Positions 16,850 through 25,102 of a stretch of DNA of 64,000 bases are shown one piece after another. Position 1 is the stretch's first letter. Each line of letters begins with the position of its first letter. Location: positions 62,001 through 126,000 of the forward strand of contig JACRME010000001.1 of the NCBI GenBank assembly GCA_016235045.1, given 5' to 3'. This DNA is from Nitrosomonadales bacterium. GTDB lineage: Bacteria > Pseudomonadota > Gammaproteobacteria > Burkholderiales > Gallionellaceae. The notes beneath the pieces are model-generated. The model did no database searches and was not told the origin of the DNA. It saw nothing but the letters and a program-made list of their open reading frames with translations. The position numbers and the translations under genes are program-made.

Positions 16850-17875
16850 ATGATTCCGCTCGCCCTGCTCCTGATCGGCTTTTCCCTGTTCAGCGCGCTC
16901 ACTCTCGCACTGATCCACTTCCGCCGCGAAAACTATCAAGATCAAACGATCGCAAAGATCATGGGGCTGATTCTGATGCTGGCCTTGTGCGGCTTGCAAC
17001 TCGCCCACTTCGCCTGGCTTTACCTCGATCAGGCATGGGTTGAGACGACGCTTTACCGCATGACGCTCTTTGCGGTCGCTCCGACTTTTTACCTGTTCAG
17101 CCAGCCCTTGCTGCGCCCGCAGAACGAATCACGAATTCGATGGATGCAGCTATGGCATATGTTGCCGGTGGTGGCTGCGCCCTGGCTCCCAGGTGCAGCA
17201 GCCTTGCCTGCGGCCTTCATCGTCGGTGCAGGCTATCTGCTATGGCTTGCCCGCAGCCTGTTTGCGCTGCGGCACGAACGGTCCAATTTCCACCTGGAAC
17301 TCATGCTGCTGGGCGGCGTGTTCGCCATCGCCATCGGGGTTTCTGTGCTCGGTCTGATCCAGACGGCATTGCCGGAGAAACTGTTCTTCAGCCTCTATGC
17401 CGTTTCGATAGGTTTGGCCTTCCTGCTGGTGCAACTCACGCTCGGTCTGCGTCCGCAACTCTCCACAGAGGTCAGCGAGGCGGCTCAGGAGTCCTACGCC
17501 AGTTCCACACTCACCAATGTGGATTGCGATGCGGCGCTGTCCGGCTTGAACTCCCTGATGCAGTCAGAACATATCTATGAGGATGCGGAACTGAGCCTGC
17601 CCGGTCTGGCTGCCAAATTGGGGATCAGCCCCCACCAGTTGTCGGAATTGATGAACACCCGCTTGGGCAAAGGATTTTCCCGCTACCTGCGCGAGCAACG
17701 TATCGATGCCGCCAAGGCCATGTTGCGGGACGAGCCTTCCGCCTCGGTCTTGTCCGTCGGGCTCAGTGTGGGATTTTCCGCACAGTCTAATTTCTACGAG
17801 GCATTTCGCGAGATCGAAGGCATGACTCCCGGCCAGTACCGCAAGCTCCATCCCCGCAATAAGACACCCAGATAG
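16850..17875 (+). CDS. Membrane-anchored AraC-family regulator
   Basis: 341 residues. The first ~205 residues contain about seven hydrophobic helices (for example LALLLIGFSLFSALTLALI and GLILMLALCGLQLAHFAWL), and the last ~100 form an AraC HTH domain with LAAKLGISPHQLSELMN and the second helix-turn-helix VGLSVGFSAQSNFYEAFRE. The C-terminal consensus GMTPGQYRK is intact. Such fusions sense a membrane or envelope signal and regulate neighbours. It lies just upstream of a four-gene operon and an array of CCGGAA boxes at 17897-17948, the likely target. Confidence 0.85.
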   Translation: MIPLALLLIGFSLFSALTLALIHFRRENYQDQTIAKIMGLILMLALCGLQLAHFAWLYLDQAWVETTLYRMTLFAVAPTFYLFSQPLLRPQNESRIRWMQLWHMLPVVAAPWLPGAAALPAAFIVGAGYLLWLARSLFALRHERSNFHLELMLLGGVFAIAIGVSVLGLIQTALPEKLFFSLYAVSIGLAFLLVQLTLGLRPQLSTEVSEAAQESYASSTLTNVDCDAALSGLNSLMQSEHIYEDAELSLPGLAAKLGISPHQLSELMNTRLGKGFSRYLREQRIDAAKAMLRDEPSASVLSVGLSVGFSAQSNFYEAFREIEGMTPGQYRKLHPRNKTPR

Positions 17876-17896
17876 CTCACCACACAGATTTCTTGC

Positions 17897-17948
17897 TCCG
17901 GAACTATCTTTCCGGAACAGAAAACTGTTCCGGAAAGATGAAACCGGA
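17897..17948. promoter_or_regulatory. CCGGAA box array with a perfect 15-base stem-loop
   Basis: Four CCGGAA boxes fall at about 17898, 17912, 17930 and 17943. The middle two lie in a perfect inverted repeat: 15-base arms at 17906-17920 and 17925-17939 around AAAA. It sits between the AraC-type gene and the next operon. It could be a multi-site operator for that regulator, a terminator of its mRNA (no T-run follows), or both. Confidence 0.55.
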
Positions 17949-18008
17949 AGAATAACAAGCGTGCAATCCCCAGACTGTGGACTCCATCAACCCGAACGGA
18001 GTCTCAAC

Positions 18009-18353
18009 ATGGAAAACTATCTTCTGCTGTTGCTTGAATCACTTACCAGCATCGCCGTCAGCCTCACGGTGCTCTACGTGCTGTCCCGCCCGCTGATGGA
18101 TGTCCTGAGCCGGATCTGTCCCGACGAGTTGGCGGCTGCCTTCTGGCTGAGCTACACCAAGGTCATGCTGCTGATCGCCCCGCTGTTACTCGTGCTGACC
18201 GTGGACATGTTCGCGCATTTCAGCGCCCCCCTGGATGCCTTGCGCTTCTCGCTGATCATGGCTTTGGGCGGGGTATTGATCGGTCTGTACATGGTCGGAG
18301 AACGCCTTGGCCGATTCGTGACGACTCCGCAAAAGTCACGAGGCGCATCATGA
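18009..18353 (+). CDS. Small membrane protein, unknown function
   Basis: 114 residues from ATG 18009 (MENYLLLLL). Three hydrophobic helices: ~4-30, ~52-72 and ~84-104. No recognised motif. Its stop overlaps the next start by 4 bases (ATGA), showing translational coupling to the SDR gene. First gene of the operon behind the membrane-bound AraC regulator. Confidence 0.7.
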   Translation: MENYLLLLLESLTSIAVSLTVLYVLSRPLMDVLSRICPDELAAAFWLSYTKVMLLIAPLLLVLTVDMFAHFSAPLDALRFSLIMALGGVLIGLYMVGERLGRFVTTPQKSRGAS

Positions 18354-19216
18354 ACGTCCTGCTAACCGGAGCCAACGGCTTCATAGGCCGCAATATCGCA
18401 GCCGCGCTGGCCGTCGCCGGGCATCAAGTCACGCCGGTGTCGCGCCACCACGGCATCGATTTTTCCGGCATGACCACCCCGGCACACTGGTTGCCGCAAC
18501 TGAAGCATATCGATGCGGTCATCAATTGCGTGGGCATCATCGGCGAGCAAGGCACACAGCGTTTTGAGCCTTTGCATACCCTTGCACCGTCCGCCTTGTT
18601 CCGCGCGTGCAGCGAGGCAGGCGTTCGTCGTGTTGTGCAAATCTCCGCGCTGGGCGCAGACGACACGGCGTTCTCGGCCTACCACCTGAGCAAGCGTGCT
18701 GCCGATGATGTGCTGCGCAGCCTCGATCTCGACTGGTTCGTGCTGCGGCCGTCGCTGATCTATGGCAAAGGCGGCAAGAGTGCCAAGCTGTTCATGCGTC
18801 TGGCGAGATTGCCCCTGATCCCGGTCATCGGCGACGGGCTGCAGAATTTGCAGCCAGTGCACATCGGCGATGTGGCGGATACCGTCATGCATTGCCTCAC
18901 TTCGCGGGACACAAGAAAGACGCTGGATATCCTCGGCACGGAAACCGTCACGTTCATCGAGTGGTTGCAATGGATGCGCCGGGCACAAGGACTTCTACCG
19001 GCACCGGTATTCCACATACCGTTCCGGTTGGCGATGGCCATTTCGCGGGTGGCGGGACATTTCAGCCCGATGCTGCAACCGGTGAATCTGCGCATGCTGC
19101 AGGCCGGTTATCGGGCGGACGTTCAACCGCTGGTTCAATTCCTCGGCCGCGAACCGCTTGCCGTTCAGCCCCGCCTTTTCTTTTCCGATGCCGTGCACTC
19201 AGGGAGCGCATCATGA
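18350..19216 (+). CDS. NAD(P)-binding SDR/epimerase-like protein (NDUFA9-like)
   Basis: 288 residues of atypical extended SDR type. N-terminal Rossmann motif LLTGANGFIGRNIAAAL (GxxGxxG) and the strand INCVGIIGEQGTQRF, close to the complex-I-assembly/NmrA-like group; a YHLSK sequence near residue 122 gives a Tyr-x3-Lys pair. C-terminal part QPVHIGDVADTVM is also typical. The ligand is unknown. The next gene overlaps by 4 bases. The grouping of SDR, DUF2269 and DUF4166 genes recurs in other proteobacteria, to my knowledge. Confidence 0.8.
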   Translation: MNVLLTGANGFIGRNIAAALAVAGHQVTPVSRHHGIDFSGMTTPAHWLPQLKHIDAVINCVGIIGEQGTQRFEPLHTLAPSALFRACSEAGVRRVVQISALGADDTAFSAYHLSKRAADDVLRSLDLDWFVLRPSLIYGKGGKSAKLFMRLARLPLIPVIGDGLQNLQPVHIGDVADTVMHCLTSRDTRKTLDILGTETVTFIEWLQWMRRAQGLLPAPVFHIPFRLAMAISRVAGHFSPMLQPVNLRMLQAGYRADVQPLVQFLGREPLAVQPRLFFSDAVHSGSAS

Positions 19217-19692
19217 GCTATACCGCGATCAAGACTCTGCATATCCTCAGCATGGTGCTTTTGTTCGGTACTGGGCTGGGCAGTGCGTTCTACAAATGGA
19301 TGGCCGACCGCAGCGGCAACGTTGCACACATAGCCATCACCAACCGGCATGTCGTGCTGGCGGACTGGATATTCACCACGCCGACGGTGATCTTCCAGCC
19401 TGTCAGCGGCCTGTGGATGGTATATCTGCTCGGTCTGCCGCTGACGACGCCCTGGATAGCCGCAAGTCTGTCCCTGTTCTTTTTGGCCGGAGCTTGCTGG
19501 CTGCCGGTGGTGTGGTTGCAGATGCGCATGCACAAGATAGCTGCCGTTGCCGTCGCAGAAGCCACCCCGTTGCCCGACATCTATTGGAGAATGGCACGCT
19601 GGTGGTTCTGGCTGGGCGTGCCTGCTTTCACCGCGATGGTGCTGGTGGTGACGATGATGGTTTTCAAAAACATTCCGGGAGTCGAATCATGA
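19213..19692 (+). CDS. DUF2269-type integral membrane protein
   Basis: 159 residues from ATG 19213, overlapping the SDR stop. Four hydrophobic segments; the first helix contains KTLHILSMVLLFGTGLGSAFYKW, given here as KTLHILSMVLLFG then a Gly/Ala stretch, and the family pattern HIAITNRHVVLADWIFTTP follows. Its last codons overlap the DUF4166 gene by 4 bases. Function unknown; membrane partner of the operon. Confidence 0.75.
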   Translation: MSYTAIKTLHILSMVLLFGTGLGSAFYKWMADRSGNVAHIAITNRHVVLADWIFTTPTVIFQPVSGLWMVYLLGLPLTTPWIAASLSLFFLAGACWLPVVWLQMRMHKIAAVAVAEATPLPDIYWRMARWWFWLGVPAFTAMVLVVTMMVFKNIPGVES

Positions 19693-20264
19693 ATAGCTTG
19701 ATGCAAAACGCCTTGGGCGCAGATTGGGACAAATTGCCCCCCGCCTTGCAAGCGCATTACCGCTTAGGCAAGACGATAGACAACGGCCACATGGATATCG
19801 AGTATCCCCGCTTCATGCAGCCTTACCTCAGTGTTCTCCATCTCATGGGGGCATTGATTGATCGTGGCGGACAACAAGTGCCTACCGTTGTTGAAAAGAC
19901 CGTGGTGGGAGAACGCCAGCACTGGCGCAGGACCATCACCTATCCCGATGGGAACGCGGTGTTCTTCAACAGTTTCTGGGTCTCGGCGGACGGCAACCAG
20001 ATGATCGAATACGTCAATCCTGTGCTGGGATTACAGATGGCTGTGCATGTCGAAGACGGCAAGCTCCATTACCAGGGCGTGCGCTTTGTGGTGAAGCTGG
20101 GAAGGCTACTGTTGCCGATCCCTGAATGGATGGTGCTCGGGCACACCACCATCGTTGAAGAAGCGGTGGATGAGACGCATTTCGCCATGGATTTCCGGCT
20201 CACACATCCGTTGTTCGGCCAGTTGTTCCGCTACGCGGGCAGATTTGAAGCCACCACAACCTGA
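19689..20264 (+). CDS. DUF4166-domain protein
   Basis: 191 residues, soluble or peripheral. The conserved features are the leader LPPALQAHYRLG, the central VVGERQHWRRTITYPDG and the C-terminal GRLLLPIPEWMVLGHTTIVEE. DUF4166 proteins often accompany or are fused to SDR proteins, which fits its place as last gene of the SDR operon. Function unknown. No intrinsic terminator is evident in the 61 bases before the convergent hslO. Confidence 0.75.
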   Translation: MNSLMQNALGADWDKLPPALQAHYRLGKTIDNGHMDIEYPRFMQPYLSVLHLMGALIDRGGQQVPTVVEKTVVGERQHWRRTITYPDGNAVFFNSFWVSADGNQMIEYVNPVLGLQMAVHVEDGKLHYQGVRFVVKLGRLLLPIPEWMVLGHTTIVEEAVDETHFAMDFRLTHPLFGQLFRYAGRFEATTT

Positions 20265-20325
20265 CCCGGCCTGTGTCGCAACGGAAGGGAGGGAAGAAGT
20301 CTGCAAGAGCAAATAACGACTTGTA

Positions 20326-21207
20326 TCAATGCAGCGTCTTGTTCGCCGCCATCGCCATGATATCGGCGAACACTGCATTGACATCCACGCGGTCGAACAC
20401 ATAGCGCTGGTTGCAGAATTCGCAGTGCACTTCGACATCGCCGCGCTCGGCGATGATGGCATCCACCTCATCCCTGCCCAGCATGCGCAACATGCGCGCC
20501 ACGTTTTCGCGCGAACAGGTGCAGCGGAACACCACAGGCTGCGATTCGAACAGGCGTATATCCTCTTCGTGGTACAGCAGATGCACCAGTTCGGCAGCAG
20601 GCACATTCAACAACTCTTCCGGTTTGAGCGTGTCGGCAATCTGCGTTGCGCGTTCCCATGCATCGGCATCTTCCCCGGCGCTTTGACCGGGAAGTTTTTG
20701 CAGCAGCATTCCCGCGGCATGCCGGCCGTCCGCCGCCAGCCACAGGCGCGTTTCCAGTTGTTCCGAACGCGTCATGTAATTCTGCAGCATCTCGGCGATG
20801 CTCTCGCCTTCCAGCGCGACGATGCCCTGGTATGCCTGGTTGCCGTCCTTGGGATCGAGCGTGATGACAAAGCGTCCGTCTCCGACCAGATCCTGCAGCG
20901 TGCCTTGCGGCAGATCGCCTTCCCACTTCGCCGTGGCGCGCAGTTCCAGATCGCCGGAACACTCCACCACCAGCAGTTTAACCGCCCCCTTGCCGTGGAT
21001 CTGCAGCACCATCGCGCCCTTGAGCTTGAGCGTGGCGGCCAGCAGCACGGCGGCGGCGCACAGCTCTCCCATCAGGTCGCGCAGGATGGCGGGATAGTCA
21101 TGCCGTTCGATCACGGACTGCCAGGTCGCTTCGAGATGCACGATCTCGCCGCGCAGCGGGGCATGTTCAAACAGGAAACGGCGCAGGGAATCGGAAAAGG
21201 TTTTCAT
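20326..21207 (-). CDS. hslO: Redox-regulated chaperone Hsp33
   Basis: 293 residues from ATG 21207 (MKTFSDSLRRFLFE), the usual family start; the frame is open further upstream but not conserved. Holdase domain first, then the C-terminal redox switch with Zn-binding Cys in RCTCSREN and CEFCNQRY. Oxidative stress releases zinc and activates the chaperone. Encoded just downstream of an M48 peptidase gene on the same strand. Confidence 0.95.
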   Translation of the reverse strand: MKTFSDSLRRFLFEHAPLRGEIVHLEATWQSVIERHDYPAILRDLMGELCAAAVLLAATLKLKGAMVLQIHGKGAVKLLVVECSGDLELRATAKWEGDLPQGTLQDLVGDGRFVITLDPKDGNQAYQGIVALEGESIAEMLQNYMTRSEQLETRLWLAADGRHAAGMLLQKLPGQSAGEDADAWERATQIADTLKPEELLNVPAAELVHLLYHEEDIRLFESQPVVFRCTCSRENVARMLRMLGRDEVDAIIAERGDVEVHCEFCNQRYVFDRVDVNAVFADIMAMAANKTLH

Positions 21208-21239
21208 GGCGCGCGATGATAGCACGCGGATTCGCTGCT

Positions 21240-22310
21240 TTATCTGGCAGGGCACAGCAAGCCGATGCGTTCCTGCGTGGCGGGATGGCTGGACAGGTAA
21301 TCCATGGTCGCAGTGTGTTTTTCCGGTCCGGCAACCGGGGGCTGGTTTTCCGTTTTCATGGCCGCAAGGTGGGCAGCTTCCAGCTTGTCGAGGATGGTGG
21401 CCAGCAGGCAAGGCGATAACGCGTTGAGTTGCAATGCCCGTTCGGCGTATTCATCGGCCTCGCGCTCCATGTCGCGCGAATATTTTGCCTGCGCGATGAT
21501 CGCGGGCGCTGCCGCCAGCAGCGAACTGACATCGCCCAGGTACCAGGTCATCACCAGGCCGACCGCCGAGCTTTGCAGCACCATGCGCATGGCATGCCGC
21601 CGTTCGACGTGGCCGCGCTCGTGCTCCAGCACGGCAATGATCTCGTTATCGTCCGGGGTCAGCGCCACCAATTCGTCCAGCATCACGATGGTGCCGTCGG
21701 GCAGCGCAAAGGCATTCGCGCCCATTTCCGGCGCGCTGCGAAAGATGATGCGATACTTGAACCGGGTATCGGGCAGCGCTTGCAACCGTTCAAACTCATC
21801 CGCCAGTTCCTGCTGGCGCGCGGCATCGAGTTTGCTCGGCTTCAATGCGAATTTATCCAGCGCTTCCAGCGTGGAACTTCCCATTTTTTGCAGCACCGCA
21901 TCCGGCATGCGCAAGGCCAGCACCTCCGCCCCCCACGGCAGCAGGTAGCGATAGGCGGCGGCGAAGGAAACCACCAGCAACACCACCGCGGCGAGCGCCC
22001 AGGGCAGGCTGTGCTGCATGCGCTCCAGCCAGTCCAGGCTCTTTCCCGTTTGTGCCAGCAACTTTTCCAGGCCAGCCTGATCGCTCACCTCGCAATGCCC
22101 GTCTACCGCATGGGCAAGCAGGCGCGGCGTGCTGCCCAGACGCTCGGAAACCTGCACTTCGTGCAACGGCCAGCGTAACTCAAACGAAGCACCGCGCAAC
22201 ACCAGATCGCTGCCGTCGACGGACAGCACCACCGCCCGGCTGGCGGCGGTCTGCCCGTCGTAATAGGCGGCGTTGACTTGCGGGGATGCGCTAGAAGGAG
22301 ATGTCGACAT
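21240..22310 (-). CDS. M48-family membrane metallopeptidase
   Basis: 356 residues. One membrane helix at ~97-118 (LPWALAAVVLLVVSFAA). The zinc protease motif HERGH appears in VLEHERGHVERRH, with the third ligand Glu in EREADEYAE. The N-terminal ~90 residues form a cytoplasmic or periplasmic accessory domain common in M48 proteins paired with DUF898 genes. It overlaps the upstream DUF898 gene by 20 bases, so the two are translated together. Possibly envelope protein quality control. Confidence 0.87.
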   Translation of the reverse strand: MSTSPSSASPQVNAAYYDGQTAASRAVVLSVDGSDLVLRGASFELRWPLHEVQVSERLGSTPRLLAHAVDGHCEVSDQAGLEKLLAQTGKSLDWLERMQHSLPWALAAVVLLVVSFAAAYRYLLPWGAEVLALRMPDAVLQKMGSSTLEALDKFALKPSKLDAARQQELADEFERLQALPDTRFKYRIIFRSAPEMGANAFALPDGTIVMLDELVALTPDDNEIIAVLEHERGHVERRHAMRMVLQSSAVGLVMTWYLGDVSSLLAAAPAIIAQAKYSRDMEREADEYAERALQLNALSPCLLATILDKLEAAHLAAMKTENQPPVAGPEKHTATMDYLSSHPATQERIGLLCPAR

Positions 22311-23331
22311 CGAACATCTCGGCGGTTTCTTCGCCGGTGGCGCTTGCCTGTTGCTGCTGCCCGGCGACGAAATCGGACAAGTCGCCGCTCACCGCAACGC
22401 CCATCGACTCAAGCTGGAGGCGCAGCATGCGTATGGTCGCAAAGGGCGTGAACAAGCCCAGCGTCAGCACGATGCCGATAAAATTGCTCACGCGTATCCA
22501 CAGCAAACGCCGCGCGGATACGTGGCTGAAAATGCGATGCGCCCCCACCTCGGTGTTTCCCCACACCAGGTTTTGCATATAGGCGATGAACAGGCTGCTG
22601 ATGACCAGGATGGCCGCCACCATGATGAGCAGGACGACCGGCCCGACAGCCGCAAACGCGGCAGCCATCGCTTCCTTCCCGGCGCCGGTCGCGGACATCA
22701 TCGCCAGCGTGACAACCAGCAGCACCGTACCGATCATCGCTACCAAGGCGGACAGATAAATGAGGTAAAACCCCTTCACCGAGCCGTTGAACTTGAACGC
22801 GGTGTTACCGAAGCGGCTGTTGTCCAGTTGATAGCGCTTGATGCGCTGGTGCGCCAGCGGCGCCAGCAGGTAAAAAGTCAGTACTGCCAAAACGGGATAA
22901 CCCAGGAATGCGCCGTAGGCGCCCCCGGCCTTGCCGACGAAGCCGAAGCGCAAACCGCGGTAACTGCTGTTATAGAGTTTGAACCGCAACGAGCGCATCA
23001 ACAGCCAGGGCATCACCACCACGAGCACGAGGCCGACCGCCAACCCCAGAATGGGATTCAGCTTGAGCGTCACGTTATACAAAAGGAACAAGCCGAAGGC
23101 GATGACGCGCCCCTTCAGGATCGCCTTGGGCTGGCCGTGATAATCGAAACTCGCTCCCGCCAGGCGGGTGTTGCGGTAGAAATACTGCAGGCGGCGGACT
23201 TTGGCCCATGCGCTGTAGATGCCCAGCGTCAGTATCGTCAAAACCAGATTGACGATCCATATCTTGAAATACTCCCACCCCTTGCCGCTGAATTCGAAAC
23301 TGTGTTCCTGCTGCCCGTGTAGCTCTTGCAT
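22291..23331 (-). CDS. YjgN/DUF898-family membrane protein
   Basis: 346 residues, about six to eight helices. Family motifs FSGKGWEYFKIWIVN near the start, the YSAWAKVRRLQYFYRNT block after the first helix, and a second related block SFKLYNSSYRGLRFG (seen as RSLRFKLYNSSYRGLRF). Function unknown. The stop lies within the M48 peptidase gene, and this two-gene arrangement suggests the protein is a partner or substrate of the peptidase. Confidence 0.85.
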   Translation of the reverse strand: MQELHGQQEHSFEFSGKGWEYFKIWIVNLVLTILTLGIYSAWAKVRRLQYFYRNTRLAGASFDYHGQPKAILKGRVIAFGLFLLYNVTLKLNPILGLAVGLVLVVVMPWLLMRSLRFKLYNSSYRGLRFGFVGKAGGAYGAFLGYPVLAVLTFYLLAPLAHQRIKRYQLDNSRFGNTAFKFNGSVKGFYLIYLSALVAMIGTVLLVVTLAMMSATGAGKEAMAAAFAAVGPVVLLIMVAAILVISSLFIAYMQNLVWGNTEVGAHRIFSHVSARRLLWIRVSNFIGIVLTLGLFTPFATIRMLRLQLESMGVAVSGDLSDFVAGQQQQASATGEETAEMFDVDISF

Positions 23332-23419
23332 GGTGACCCCTTTGGCGAATTGACATCATACCGGCACCCCATACCACTCCTCCCAGAGTGGTCGAACTGT
23401 AACAGCCGAAGCAAGCAGG

Positions 23420-23450
23420 GGCAATAAAAAGGGCAGCGCTGGCTGCCCTT
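23420..23450 (-). terminator. Rho-independent terminator of the SHP/DHC operon
   Basis: Perfect 9-base stem AAGGGCAGC-GCTG-GCTGCCCTT at 23429-23450. Read on the minus strand it is followed by TTTTTATTGCC, a T-run in the proper place. It lies 27 bases past the DHC stop. Confidence 0.85.
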
Positions 23451-23476
23451 CCGGATGCCTTCACCGGATCACGACT

Positions 23477-24043
23477 TCAATCGTGGCCGCGGTTCGGGAA
23501 GTTGGGGATGTCCACGGTGTCCTCGTCGAAGATGCCCTCCTCCGCCTTGGTGTGGCAGGCATTGCAGTAGGCCTGCGATTTCACGTCCTTGTTGCCCTTG
23601 ACCATCTTCTCGGGGATGTCGTGATGCTTGCGCTTGATGTAACGCACCTCGGTGATGCGCAGCGGGGCATCGTCTTCCGTCGCCAGCGCAATCTTGCGCG
23701 AGCGTTTGTACCAGGACTTCTCGGCCGCATTTTCCATCGCATAATCGTGGATGGACTTCAGCACATCCTTGTCCAGCGTCGCATCCTCACCGAAGTGGTC
23801 GGCCAGCGCCTTTTCGTCCAGCAGCTTCGCCCAGGACTTGCCCGGCAGCAGGCCCGGCTGATAGGCGAAATGGCACGAACCGCACTCTTCCAGATACGCC
23901 TTGTTGTCGACCGGCTTCACTTCCTTCTGCCGCGAAAAATTGACCAGCCACTGCCAGAAATTGGTTTCCGCCAACGCGGAACCGCTCGCCATCAGCAATG
24001 CCGCTGCCAGCAGGGCTGCCTTGAAATTCGTTCGCATCTTCAT
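23477..24043 (-). CDS. Diheme cytochrome c DHC
   Basis: About 188 residues; ATG 24043 or 24037 both follow GGGAGAT. A signal peptide (FKAALLAAALLMASGSALA) precedes two c-type heme motifs, CGSCH near residue 53 and CNACH near residue 164. The spacing and the HFAYQPGLLPGKSW segment after the first heme fit the DHC family, which donates electrons to SHP. Last gene of the operon, 11 bases after the SHP stop and followed by a terminator. Confidence 0.85.
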   Translation of the reverse strand: MKMRTNFKAALLAAALLMASGSALAETNFWQWLVNFSRQKEVKPVDNKAYLEECGSCHFAYQPGLLPGKSWAKLLDEKALADHFGEDATLDKDVLKSIHDYAMENAAEKSWYKRSRKIALATEDDAPLRITEVRYIKRKHHDIPEKMVKGNKDVKSQAYCNACHTKAEEGIFDEDTVDIPNFPNRGHD

Positions 24044-24054
24044 ATCTCCCATCA

Positions 24055-24456
24055 TTATTGGCCGAGCAGGAACTTCAGCAAATCGCCTTTTTCCTGCGCC
24101 GTGCATTCGCGACTCCAAACGTCATTGCAATTGCGCTTGAACCATTTCTCGATTTTCTTCGCATCGGTGTAGCGCTCCTTGTTGACACTGGGCGCCATCG
24201 GCTTGATGACCTTGTCGGTCTTGCGATGACGACCTTCCTTGCCCAGGTCTTTGCCGTGGCAAGCGGTGCACGACACCATTTCTCCAGCTTCGCCTTGGAC
24301 TTCCCTGTTCCAGTTCTTGCTGCCACGTTCGGCATCGAAGCCGGCCGCGCCCGCGGACTTGTAACGCGCGAACAACTCATCGGTCGCCGGCGTCGCCAGT
24401 GCCGCGGACGCCGCCGCCAACATGCCCAGCGCCAGCAGTAATTTGTGCCATTTCAT
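24055..24456 (-). CDS. SHP-type monoheme cytochrome c (DUF1924)
   Basis: 133 residues with a signal peptide (LLLALGMLAAASAALA) and one heme motif CTACH at ~63-67. An Asn residue in the WFKRNCNDVW segment and two further Cys (NCNDVWSRECT) match the sphaeroides heme protein family, in which an Asn ligand is displaced by O2 and a disulfide is nearby. SHP is a periplasmic cytochrome that binds oxygen and nitric oxide and is reduced by DHC. Its operon partners DHC and cytochrome b561 are both present here. Confidence 0.88.
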   Translation of the reverse strand: MKWHKLLLALGMLAAASAALATPATDELFARYKSAGAAGFDAERGSKNWNREVQGEAGEMVSCTACHGKDLGKEGRHRKTDKVIKPMAPSVNKERYTDAKKIEKWFKRNCNDVWSRECTAQEKGDLLKFLLGQ

Positions 24457-24468
24457 CCCGTCCCCTCC

Positions 24469-25092
24469 TTACCAGGTGATCTTGACCGCCACCGCCATCA
24501 TCGCCGCCCCGGCGATGGCCTTGCCCGCGTGTCCGTTGCTGTTGTAGGGATCGGCTGCCTTCGACACCGCGTACGCCATGGTCAACATGCCCGCCGTGCC
24601 CAGCAACGCATGCAGATTGTCCGGATCGGTGATGCCGTCTTCGAAATGGAAGTCGTCCCAGTGCGCGACCAGTCCGGTCGCCACCGTGGCGGCCGCCAGC
24701 GCCACCGTGGCCCGCGCCAGCTTGGCATGCGTGCCGTTGGTATCGCGCGGTTGCGGCGGCGGGCAGGGGGCGGTCTCGCACTCGTTGTCGTCGGGAGCGG
24801 CCATGCCCGTCAGCACCACACCCGCAAGGGTCGCCAATCCCAGGTACTTGTGCGCATTGCTGCCGGAAAATGTGGCCGGCTCGAATTGCGATTTCTTGAC
24901 CTCGGGTGCAGCGCTGCCCGGTTTGCCGGCCGGCGCTTCCATATCGTTCGCCGCCAGCTTGAACGCCGCGTAATCCTTGATATAGGCACTGGATGCCGAC
25001 GGCAATTCGAATGCCGCATCCTGCGCGTATGCAATTCCCGCCAGCGCCGCCATGCAACACGCAACGACACTCTTGAAAACGATACCCTTCAT
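24469..25092 (-). CDS. Four-helix membrane protein with His-capped helices, unknown
   Basis: 207 residues. Signal peptide or first helix (VVACCMAALAGIAYA), a ~60-residue hydrophilic stretch, then four helices each headed or flanked by His: AHKYLGLATLAGVVL, HAKLARATVALAAAT...AHW, LHALLGTAGMLTMA and GHAGKAIAGAAMM. A Cys-rich loop CETAPCPPP lies between helix 1 and 2. The His/Gly helix pattern resembles b-type membrane cytochromes of the b561 superfamily. It sits between cytochrome b561 and SHP with gaps of 10 and 12 bases, so it is likely a new membrane component of this electron chain. Heme binding is inferred only. Confidence 0.65.
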   Translation of the reverse strand: MKGIVFKSVVACCMAALAGIAYAQDAAFELPSASSAYIKDYAAFKLAANDMEAPAGKPGSAAPEVKKSQFEPATFSGSNAHKYLGLATLAGVVLTGMAAPDDNECETAPCPPPQPRDTNGTHAKLARATVALAAATVATGLVAHWDDFHFEDGITDPDNLHALLGTAGMLTMAYAVSKAADPYNSNGHAGKAIAGAAMMAVAVKITW

Positions 25093-25102
25093 TTAACGCT
25101 CC

